Origin: JBBQIY01 sp964553035
Lineage (GTDB): Bacteria > Verrucomicrobiota > Kiritimatiellia > RFP12 > UBA3636
Length of the DNA: 20,032 nucleotides
Direction: 5' to 3'
Assembly: GCA_964553035.1 (NCBI GenBank)
Contig: CAZKJH010000069.1
Span: 1-20,032, forward strand
Under the pieces are notes generated by a model. It had not been told where the DNA came from. It did not search any database and saw nothing but the letters and a program-made list of their open reading frames with translations. Below are positions 13,408 to 20,032 of this stretch, piece after piece; position 1 is the stretch's first letter; each line of letters opens with the position of its first letter. Made by a program: the position numbers and the translations under genes.

Positions 13408-15819
13408 TCACCTGATGAGGATCGTTGTGCCCCTCGGCAGAGGAACGAATTCGTAAGCGCCCATATCCACGATGCGAGCGAACCTGTCCTTGCGTACAAG
13501 GCCATCCAAGTCCAAGGCCCCATCCATCCAGGGCTGGTTCAGACCCATATCGATACAGGGGGAGCCCTTCGCAAGCCGGAAATTCAAACCCGCGGCATTC
13601 ACAAAAACTGGATTGTTCGTAATCGTGGCTGAGAAAGTTGCGTTGGCGATATTCGTGCTTAGCAGGCAGGAATTGGTGACAAGGATGGTGCCGGCAACAG
13701 TGATGGTGTCCTGGCAAATTGTATTGCGGATCGTCAGGGTTTTACCTTGGTACGTGCCACCAATGCCTAGGACACCGTTTCCGAATAGGGTGCAATTCTC
13801 CACCGTTTCGCCTATGAGCGCACCAGAAATGCCCACGCCTCCGCCGGAGCCGCCAGAATTCCCCACGATCAGGCAGTTGCGTACGGTAAGTCCATTCACA
13901 GTAATGCACACGCCGCCGCCCACGGCCGAACTATGGGCCGTGTTGCTCACGATTTCACAGTTCTGCAAGACAGCACTGGCTCCCATCCAGACCCCGCCTC
14001 CATGACTGGTACTCGTGATGCCGCGATTCCCGCGCACGCGGCTGTTCTGCAGTTTGGCGGAGGTCGTCACAAGAACACCGCCCCCACTGCCGTAGGCCGC
14101 ATTGCCGACGATATCGCAGTTCGTAATCATGCTGCTCGCGCCCGTAGCATAGATGCCGCCGCCATGGTTCGTCGAGATATTTCCCGCCACCAGACAATTT
14201 CGCAAGGTGCCGGCCGACAGGTAAACACCGCCTCCGTCAGCTCGCGAAAGCCCGTTTGTGATCGTAAATCCTTCAACGATGGCTTCGGCATCGTTAATGT
14301 GGAAACAGCGATTGGTGACCGATTTGCCGGGATAGTTGTTGGCGCTGATGATGGTGGTGTCTCGGTCGAGCGTGCCGTTATTGTCGCTGCGAATCGTGGC
14401 GAAACCGGTCACAATCTGGTCTTCGAACGGGTACGTGGCACCGCTCTTGACCAAGATGGTTGCGCCGTCACTCATGATGTTGACGACGTCCTGAATGTTG
14501 CTGGCGGCTGCCGTCCAACCGGCGGTGTACGGAGGCACCGGCGTTTGCCCGGTTCGTGCCACATAGTGCGTTGCGACCGAACCGGCCGTCGTCTCATACG
14601 CACCCATGTCAGGCAGATTGTTAACGCTGATCCGCGGGTTTTCGTCCAGATCGGTAGCGGTGCTCATCCAGGGCAATACGAGCCCTGTGTCAACCCCGAC
14701 CGACCAAGGTGTCAAACGGTAGTCGCCCGCACTACGCCGCACAAAGGAGGGTTCCGCAGTCGTGTTGCCGGAACCGCTCGTCATGCCGTTGGTACTCGAC
14801 ACACAGGAATTCGAAATGACCATCACGCTATTGTTGGCAGTAGGTACTGTTGTCAAGGTATCATCGTCGTTCCGGTAGGCTACCGTGTTCTTCAGGTAGT
14901 AGTTGCCGCCACCAAACTGAGTTGAAATTCCCGCTCCGCGGTTGTCGACGATGGTGCAATTCTCAACGTATGCGTTTAGACCGCCCCAGGCATGCGAACC
15001 CAGTCCGGCGCTCGGGACCGTCCTGCCCCTGCCGTTTCCCATGATGAGACAGTTGCGCAGGGTGGTCGGATTCCCTTGCATGTAAACCCCGCCTGTCATA
15101 TACCCGTCAAGGGCGGTGTTGCTGATGACCTGGCAGTTAACCAACATCGTATTCCCTCCGAACATATAAACGCCACCCCCGGTTCCGGGATAGATCGGCG
15201 TGCTATTCCGCACGATCCGGCTGTTCCAAGCTTTGGCTCCGGTGGACAGGTATAAACCGCCGCCGCCGTTTCCGCCCGCTGTATTTCCAACAATAGAGCA
15301 ATTGGTTACCATGCAACCTGCGCTGGTTGCAAACACGCCGCCGCCGTTAACACCGTAAGTCGAATTCCCAATTATCAAGCAATTCCGCAAGGTTCCTGCG
15401 CTCATATAGACGCCGCCCCCTCCTACGGTTGCCGTATATCCGTTCGTGATGGTAAACCCTTCCAACACTGCATTGGCGTGACTTAGCGTAAAACAGCGGT
15501 TGGTCACCGTTCTCCCGACGTAATTATTGCCATTGATAATCGTGCCGGCACGATCCACGACACCATTGTTGAAGCTCTTGACCGTTATCCCCTTGGACAC
15601 GGTAATCTGGGCGGACAGCGTGTAGGTGCCATTACTGACGAAAACGGTTTCGCCCGCCACGGCAGCAGTGACTGCCGTCTGGATATCACCAGCGGCATTG
15701 GCCCAGGTTGATCCGTCGCCGGTTCCCCCGGGTTTCACATACTTATCGGCGGCCTGAGTCGTAATGGCTCCGAAAGCCGACAGACTGATGATGAGGATTA
15801 TTTGAATAATCGTTTTCAT
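13408..15819 (-). CDS. Secreted two-domain parallel beta-helix protein (copy 1)
   Basis: 803 residues, paralog of the protein at 10496-12961. Signal peptide MKTIIQIILIISLSAFG, cleavage near TTQA/ADKY. The first half begins KYVKPGGTGDGSTWANA and closes with NNLPDMGAYETT (~402-411). The second begins HYVARTGQ (~418) and closes with IVDMGAYEF (~783-791). Between them lie many GGGVYMSAGTLRNCLIxGN rungs. A segment GSPCIDMGLNQPWMDGALDLDG precedes the final DMGAYE, as in choice-of-anchor Q proteins, and the end reads VPLPRGTTILIR. AAGGAG stands nine bases before the ATG. It starts 18 nt after the DUF4838 gene and is probably co-transcribed with it. No catalytic site seen; adhesion or polysaccharide binding/cleavage are options. 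Confidence 0.85.
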   Translation of the reverse strand: MKTIIQIILIISLSAFGAITTQAADKYVKPGGTGDGSTWANAAGDIQTAVTAAVAGETVFVSNGTYTLSAQITVSKGITVKSFNNGVVDRAGTIINGNNYVGRTVTNRCFTLSHANAVLEGFTITNGYTATVGGGGVYMSAGTLRNCLIIGNSTYGVNGGGVFATSAGCMVTNCSIVGNTAGGNGGGGLYLSTGAKAWNSRIVRNSTPIYPGTGGGVYMFGGNTMLVNCQVISNTALDGYMTGGVYMQGNPTTLRNCLIMGNGRGRTVPSAGLGSHAWGGLNAYVENCTIVDNRGAGISTQFGGGNYYLKNTVAYRNDDDTLTTVPTANNSVMVISNSCVSSTNGMTSGSGNTTAEPSFVRRSAGDYRLTPWSVGVDTGLVLPWMSTATDLDENPRISVNNLPDMGAYETTAGSVATHYVARTGQTPVPPYTAGWTAAASNIQDVVNIMSDGATILVKSGATYPFEDQIVTGFATIRSDNNGTLDRDTTIISANNYPGKSVTNRCFHINDAEAIVEGFTITNGLSRADGGGVYLSAGTLRNCLVAGNISTNHGGGIYATGASSMITNCDIVGNAAYGSGGGVLVTTSAKLQNSRVRGNRGITSTSHGGGVWMGASAVLQNCEIVSNTAHSSAVGGGVCITVNGLTVRNCLIVGNSGGSGGGVGISGALIGETVENCTLFGNGVLGIGGTYQGKTLTIRNTICQDTITVAGTILVTNSCLLSTNIANATFSATITNNPVFVNAAGLNFRLAKGSPCIDMGLNQPWMDGALDLDGLVRKDRFARIVDMGAYEFVPLPRGTTILIR
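13442..13583. repeat. Near-identical 3' coding tract, copy 2 of 2
   Basis: Partner of 10530-10671; about five mismatches in 142 bp by eye. Direct orientation, roughly 2.9 kb apart. Confidence 0.8.
15446..15794. repeat. Near-identical 5' coding tract, copy 2 of 2
   Basis: Partner of 12591-12939, at a constant offset of 2855 bp with no indel. The last 185 bp are identical; differences cluster at the core-facing end. Confidence 0.85.
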
Positions 15820-15837
15820 TACTTTTTTCTCCTTGAT

Positions 15838-18800
15838 TTATTTCTTCGCCTCCACGACCTGCACAAACACAGGCCGCCAGATACCGCCATTGCCAATCGA
15901 GTTGTTCACCCGGACGGCCAACACGTTCGGCTTGCCGAACTCGATATGCTCAGACATCACTTCCGCAACGAAGGGAGCCTCCCACAAATTGTTAATCGAC
16001 TTCCCCTCGGATGTAACGCTGTGTTCTTTCACCAAGTGTCCGTTCACGTACACCCAGGCCTGCTCGTCGACGGCCGAGAACATCAGTCGAAGGGCTTTTC
16101 CTTTCCATTCGGCAGGCACGGTGAACTTCACGCGATACCAGCCATCACCCTGAAGGTCGCCGACCGCTTCAGTCTCCCCCCACATTCCGGGCACTTTCAC
16201 GGGAATCCAGTCGGTCTCACGGGCATCCACCTGCTGCCAGCCTTCCTTAGTCCCCTGCTCCAGCGGATCGGCCCGGAACAGCCACGGCCCCAACGGGGTC
16301 GGCAACAGGTTGGGAAGATCCTTCCAGACGGTGGGAATCTCGGAAGTTTGCTCATTATACTTTTCGCGCCACACCTGTGCCGGGGGCTTGGCCGAAGCGG
16401 ATGCCCCATCGCCAACGAACGACAGTTCGCCGTTGCCGCGTGGGTCTTCAATGCCGGTTCCGCCCGGAATTGAAGACCAGACAGAGGTTTCGCCGACCGC
16501 CGCACCGCTAGGGTTCGTGCGTTGGAAGTTGGCATACCAGACCTGCCCCGGCTGGATGACAGCCGGTGGGATCGATTTCAGAGGAATGGTCATCATCACA
16601 ATCCAGCGGTTGTTTTTGGGGTCGCGGACAGCGGTGTGAGTCCATTCGGCGCGCCATAATGCATCGAACTTGTCGTAGTCGAGGTTCATGAGATCCTCGA
16701 TCAGTCCGCGCGCCGCCTGGGTACGGGAGGATGGCGAAAGCCCGGCCGTGAAGCGGTAGGTGACAGGAGATCCGACCGTGGGCATGAGGAAAGCTTCGAC
16801 CCGCTCCTTCTCGACCGCATCTGCGGTGACACCAGAAGGCAGTTCGTTGTCGAATCGGATGTATAGCTTGTCGGCATCATACATCGCCCGTACCTGAGAG
16901 CCCAGAGCATTGGCATTCGTTGCGTTCATCGAGGTGAGTGCTTGAGCCGGGATGCCCTCCCAGTCAGGAGAATCGATCATTACGGGACCCTTGGCCTGAG
17001 TGGCGGAGATCCGTTTTGCGTTCGCGAGCGGTGCCTGCCGTTTTGCGGTGGTGTCCCAATTGAAGAAGGAGTTCTTGTAGGGTTCCTGATATCCATCGAG
17101 CCTGAGCTTGAGCAAATCGGCACTGTGCCCAGTGGGCGGAAACATCTGACGCGACCAGCCCTTGAGCTCGTTACCTTTGGCATACAGCGTGTCGACAAAA
17201 GATCGCAGGTCGTCAACGGACTTCAACAGACGTTCAAGCGATCCAGCATCAGAAGATGCCTGATAGGCGTTGTAGAGGTGGACAGCATTAACCACGGATT
17301 TGAGATAATCGAACTCTCTCCGTACCAGTGCCAGGCGCATCTGTACTTTGGGACTGCTGTCGGACTTCTCCGCAAGAGCCAACTGTTTCTCCAGTGCTTT
17401 GAGCAGTTCCACGGGGTACAGGAACGCGATGATGCCCTGAGGATTGGAAAGATGTTTGTGGCCGCGGCCATAGATGTCAATGTAGCTCCACCCGTCTTCA
17501 CGGGTGGCCATATAGCGGGAATAAATTTCCAGAGACTTATAAAGCTGGTCGTAGAAGCTCATCATGGCCGGTGCGGATTTACCGAAAGACGCGCTGACAA
17601 ACTCGATGACAAGTTCCTTGGCAGTGTGGACGCCAGGACCGTCGAACATGCGTCCCATTGTGTAATAAGTCGGCCCCTCAAGACCGTAATCGGTGCCGCC
17701 GTTTCCATCGCGGCTGATGGAGCGGACATTGGCCGCCATCAACCGGTTCGCTGCGGTTTCGACGTAGAGGGGTGTCCGCATCGGAAAATAGCGCGGCATC
17801 ATGTTCGGGCACCAATAGTACAGATAAGTCGCGAAGCCTTGCGGTGCTCCAAAGTTTTTCCAATCTCTAAAATCCGAATCCTTGGTGCCGCAGAGCGCGA
17901 GCCGCACGTTGGGGGAAAAAGACTTGAACGTCTTGGGAAGGGTCTCGGTAATCGCATAGACGGAGAGGGTGACAATGCGATCTGGAAATTCCTTATAGGC
18001 TCGTTCAGCAAGATTGCGGTGGAGGATCCAGACTTTTTCGCTCCAGTCCGAACCGGTATTGAATAGTTGCTTACAGGAGTCGCACTCACACCCACGGAAT
18101 CCGTCGGGCTGTCCGAGTCCTACATTCTGGTAACCCATCTTAAAGAGCTTCTCCATGTCCTTGTAGAAAAGTTCCTGCACCTCGGGGTTGGAGATACAGT
18201 ACTGCACCTGGGCTCCGCCTCCAGTTAAAACCCGCTTTCCGCCAAGTAAGGCAAAGTATTCAGGATGAGCTGAGAAGGCCGCCTCGGAGGGTGAAATTGA
18301 GCGGCTCCAGCTATGGATAGAGTGGTCTATATCGACCAGCGGGAACCGGTTCTGGGCCAGATGGTAGAAACTCACCACGTAAGGGAAGGTGACATCATAC
18401 TCCATCAGCGGCATCTTCTTCACATCGAGATCTGAGGGCACGGCAATCCTAGATGCAGGCCTATACTCGATGGTGGGTGTCATGAGCAGATCGACGCCGG
18501 CAACACTCGACAACGGGCTCCATGCGTTGTTCTCCGGGTACAGAAAACGCGTTCCGAAGTACTCCTGCAGGAAGTCCGTTGCGGCTTTTGCAGTTCCAAT
18601 CCGATCGAAACCAGAAGCATTGGGCGTATCCACCCCTCTCCCCGGTGCGGACTCGTCGCGTCCGGCGATGATAATGTCGCGTCCTATCGCTTTGAAGACA
18701 TAGCTCCAACCCTTGAGCTGCCCGAAATCGACACCCTTGACCCTCGCAAATTCGGTGTCGCCGAGAAGAATTCCAGGTTTGGCAGTGTCACGTGCAGATT

Positions 18801-19032
18801 CGTCCACAATCGGCAGATCGATGCCGTTGGCCTTGAATGCAGTCTGGACAAGACGCGCCACCTGCTTCATGTCCGCCGCAATGGCAGGAGTCGGATAGTG
18901 GTTCGGCAAGATGATCTGGTAGTCCGACGTTCCATTATCGGACAGCACGAGATCGTCGGCAGTGCCGACAATTGGAAACAACGCCGCGAACAACAGGGTG
19001 ATTAAAACCGGTACCGCTATTTTATTTTTCAT
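15838..19032 (-). CDS. Secreted DUF4838 protein with CBM9-like and jelly-roll modules
   Basis: 1064 residues. Signal peptide MKNKIAVPVLITLLFAAL, cleavage near IVGTA/DDL. Residues ~30-185 form an N-terminal domain like that preceding glycoside hydrolase barrels (GILLGDTEFAR, ATDFLQEYFGTRFLYP). The DUF4838 core (~190-490) includes HPEYFALLGGKR, QYCISNPEV and the cysteine cluster CECDSC (~315-320). A helical part (~490-650) follows, then a CBM9-like domain (~680-870; AMYDADKLYIRFDNE, WRAEWTHTAV), and a C-terminal jelly-roll sugar-binding domain like that of GH2 enzymes (~888-1064; GWYRVKFTVPAEWKGKALRL, VDEQAWVYVNGHLV). DUF4838 is thought to be a glycoside-hydrolase-like barrel but has no assigned reaction, so extracellular glycan processing is the inference. 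AGAGG lies eight bases before the ATG. The last domain is shared with the neighbouring gene at 19132. Confidence 0.85.
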   Translation of the reverse strand: MKNKIAVPVLITLLFAALFPIVGTADDLVLSDNGTSDYQIILPNHYPTPAIAADMKQVARLVQTAFKANGIDLPIVDESARDTAKPGILLGDTEFARVKGVDFGQLKGWSYVFKAIGRDIIIAGRDESAPGRGVDTPNASGFDRIGTAKAATDFLQEYFGTRFLYPENNAWSPLSSVAGVDLLMTPTIEYRPASRIAVPSDLDVKKMPLMEYDVTFPYVVSFYHLAQNRFPLVDIDHSIHSWSRSISPSEAAFSAHPEYFALLGGKRVLTGGGAQVQYCISNPEVQELFYKDMEKLFKMGYQNVGLGQPDGFRGCECDSCKQLFNTGSDWSEKVWILHRNLAERAYKEFPDRIVTLSVYAITETLPKTFKSFSPNVRLALCGTKDSDFRDWKNFGAPQGFATYLYYWCPNMMPRYFPMRTPLYVETAANRLMAANVRSISRDGNGGTDYGLEGPTYYTMGRMFDGPGVHTAKELVIEFVSASFGKSAPAMMSFYDQLYKSLEIYSRYMATREDGWSYIDIYGRGHKHLSNPQGIIAFLYPVELLKALEKQLALAEKSDSSPKVQMRLALVRREFDYLKSVVNAVHLYNAYQASSDAGSLERLLKSVDDLRSFVDTLYAKGNELKGWSRQMFPPTGHSADLLKLRLDGYQEPYKNSFFNWDTTAKRQAPLANAKRISATQAKGPVMIDSPDWEGIPAQALTSMNATNANALGSQVRAMYDADKLYIRFDNELPSGVTADAVEKERVEAFLMPTVGSPVTYRFTAGLSPSSRTQAARGLIEDLMNLDYDKFDALWRAEWTHTAVRDPKNNRWIVMMTIPLKSIPPAVIQPGQVWYANFQRTNPSGAAVGETSVWSSIPGGTGIEDPRGNGELSFVGDGASASAKPPAQVWREKYNEQTSEIPTVWKDLPNLLPTPLGPWLFRADPLEQGTKEGWQQVDARETDWIPVKVPGMWGETEAVGDLQGDGWYRVKFTVPAEWKGKALRLMFSAVDEQAWVYVNGHLVKEHSVTSEGKSINNLWEAPFVAEVMSEHIEFGKPNVLAVRVNNSIGNGGIWRPVFVQVVEAKK

Positions 19033-19131
19033 CTTTCAAGCCTCTTTTATACTATCATTTTAAGTGTTAATTTTTAGGTTTTAAACCCAAGACTGTCGTC
19101 AGTAAATTCCCAACATTCAGAACTTCTTCGT
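19033..19131 (-). other. 99-nt gap before the DUF4838 gene
   Basis: AT-rich near the start codon (TTAACACTTAAAATGATAG then TATAAA). TATAAA could be a -10 element but no -35 at 16-18 nt spacing was found. No hairpin with a T-run was seen, so read-through from the upstream gene is possible. Confidence 0.3.
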
Positions 19132-20032
19132 TCACTTCGTCTCCACCGCGCATCCCATTACCGGACGCCAGATGCCTCCGTTCATGGCCGAATTGCTAAC
19201 CCGGACAGCCAGCACATTCTCTTTGTCCTTGCCATAATTAAGAGATTCGGGAGAGACATCAGCAGTAAACGCTTCCTCCCAGAGCAATCCAAATGCCTTG
19301 CCCTCGGATTTCTCACTGTGTTCGCGGACGAGTTTTCCGTTAACGTAAATCCATGCCTGTTCGTCGACAGATCCAAACAGCAGGCGTAGGGACTTGCCCT
19401 TCCATTCTGCTGGCAGCGTGAAATTAGTACGATACCAGCCAATGCCCTGATAGTTGCCGACGGCTTCAGTCTCAGCCCAGAACCCAGGCACCTTTACGGG
19501 TGTCCATTCTGCTGGAGTCGCATCTTGTGCAAACCAGTTTTCCTTGATTCCCTGTTCTGTGGGATCCTGACGGAAAAACCAAGGCCCAAGAGGAGTCGGC
19601 AACAGGTTGGGAAGCTTCTTCCATTCGGCTGGCATATCACCCATTTTACCGTTGTACTCGTCACGCCACTCTTTCATGGGGTTTGTTGATGCATCAGCTC
19701 CGATGGCCCATGGTCCCTTGAGAGGCAGCGCATGTCCGTACAAATCGTTTGTACCCATATCGATGCCGAATTTAGTGCGCAAATCCAAGCCAGCCCCGAT
19801 CAGAGGCGACCACTCAAGCACGGTATAAGCCTTCAATTGAGGAATACCTTTGGGATCGGTAAGTTTCTCCCCGCGTCCAGGGGCGGTGAGCTGCGGATCT
19901 GCAAACATGCCAACCGGTGCACCGTCCAGTTGTTCATAGCCTTTTAGGCGCCATGCCTCTAGGGTGGACTCACTGTTCCATTTGCCGGGTCCGTCAGGAT
20001 TCCAATACGCATTGCCTTGAAAGAGGGCCTCT
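19132..20032 (-). CDS. C-terminal part of a secreted beta-helix-like protein with jelly-roll domain (partial)
   Basis: The reading frame is open to the right edge of the window, so the start lies outside; an internal ATG at 19908 is not the true start, because codons upstream of it continue coherent protein (AYWNPDGPGKWNS, EAWRLKGYEQLDG). About 300 residues are visible. The first third has the end pattern of beta-helix proteins (SPLIGAGLDL, FGIDMGTNDLYGHALP). The last ~178 residues (WRDEYNG to the stop) are a GH2-type jelly-roll sugar-binding domain, roughly 60% identical by eye to the C-terminus of the DUF4838 protein (LPNLLPTPLGPW, PAEWKGKSLRLLF, VDEQAWIYVNGKLV, NGGIWRPV). The shared module suggests both proteins attach to the same glycan or surface. 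It stops 99 nt upstream of the DUF4838 gene. Confidence 0.8.
   Translation of the reverse strand, partial: EALFQGNAYWNPDGPGKWNSESTLEAWRLKGYEQLDGAPVGMFADPQLTAPGRGEKLTDPKGIPQLKAYTVLEWSPLIGAGLDLRTKFGIDMGTNDLYGHALPLKGPWAIGADASTNPMKEWRDEYNGKMGDMPAEWKKLPNLLPTPLGPWFFRQDPTEQGIKENWFAQDATPAEWTPVKVPGFWAETEAVGNYQGIGWYRTNFTLPAEWKGKSLRLLFGSVDEQAWIYVNGKLVREHSEKSEGKAFGLLWEEAFTADVSPESLNYGKDKENVLAVRVSNSAMNGGIWRPVMGCAVETK

Noticed and set aside
13933..14925. 330-codon plus-strand open frame opposite the beta-helix gene
   Set aside because: Antisense shadow of glycine/asparagine-rich repeats; its repeated His/Val/Asp wording mirrors the rungs on the other strand. No ribosome site.
16942..18066. 374-codon plus-strand open frame opposite the DUF4838 gene
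   Set aside because: It lies entirely antisense to a well-supported gene, shows no family resemblance and is biased as a complementary-frame shadow would be.

Overview
The window reads as a piece of an uncultured bacterial chromosome or contig, most plausibly from the PVC superphylum (Kiritimatiellota, Lentisphaerota or Verrucomicrobiota). That assignment is an inference from gene content: secreted parallel beta-helix proteins, a DUF4838 protein with carbohydrate-binding-like modules, sulfatase-modifying-factor-like proteins with a shared N-terminal domain, and a two-domain esterase. No rRNA, tRNA, CRISPR array, phage gene or intact transposase was seen.

Layout. Positions 1-1010 hold no convincing gene. 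They are a dense patch of short repeats and hairpins: a 21-bp direct repeat in two copies, a GATTAG/GATTAA hexamer run, a minus-strand structured-RNA segment that looks like a group II intron fragment, a 164-bp nested inverted repeat of REPIN/MITE type, and several further hairpins. From 1011 to the right edge every gene is on the minus strand. In transcription order (right to left) they are: the C-terminal part of a secreted protein that continues beyond the window (19132-20032); a DUF4838 protein with CBM9-like and jelly-roll modules (15838-19032); a two-domain beta-helix protein (13408-15819); a 446-bp gap with tandem repeats; a paralogous beta-helix protein (10496-12961); a 199-bp gap; a secreted SUMF1-like protein (8797-10296); a 92-residue secreted repeat protein (8437-8715); a second SUMF1-like protein (6891-8411); a cytoplasmic two-domain alpha/beta hydrolase (4977-6872); and a very large secreted beta-helix/FN3/TPR-like protein (1011-4964).

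The last five genes are close together (gaps of 81, 25, 18 and 12 nt, most with good Shine-Dalgarno sites) and probably form an operon. The DUF4838 and first beta-helix genes (18-nt gap) form another tight pair. All products except the hydrolase carry signal peptides or, for the truncated gene, are likely secreted. The set suggests a surface or extracellular polysaccharide-processing locus: beta-helix and DUF4838 proteins acting outside the cell, and an acetyl-xylan-esterase-like hydrolase inside. No substrate can be named, and no transporter, sulfatase or regulator is present in the window.

Most unusual points: (i) the two beta-helix paralogs have near-identical ends (185 bp with no differences at the 5' end) around diverged cores; (ii) three unrelated secreted proteins, or two of them plus a small one, share a C-terminal LP-x-GT-x-I-x-x-R-like tail; (iii) the SUMF1-like proteins lack the catalytic C-terminal cysteines; (iv) the esterase carries a second hydrolase-like half that has lost its nucleophile; (v) the giant beta-helix gene appears to start at CTG; (vi) the 1-1010 repeat cluster.
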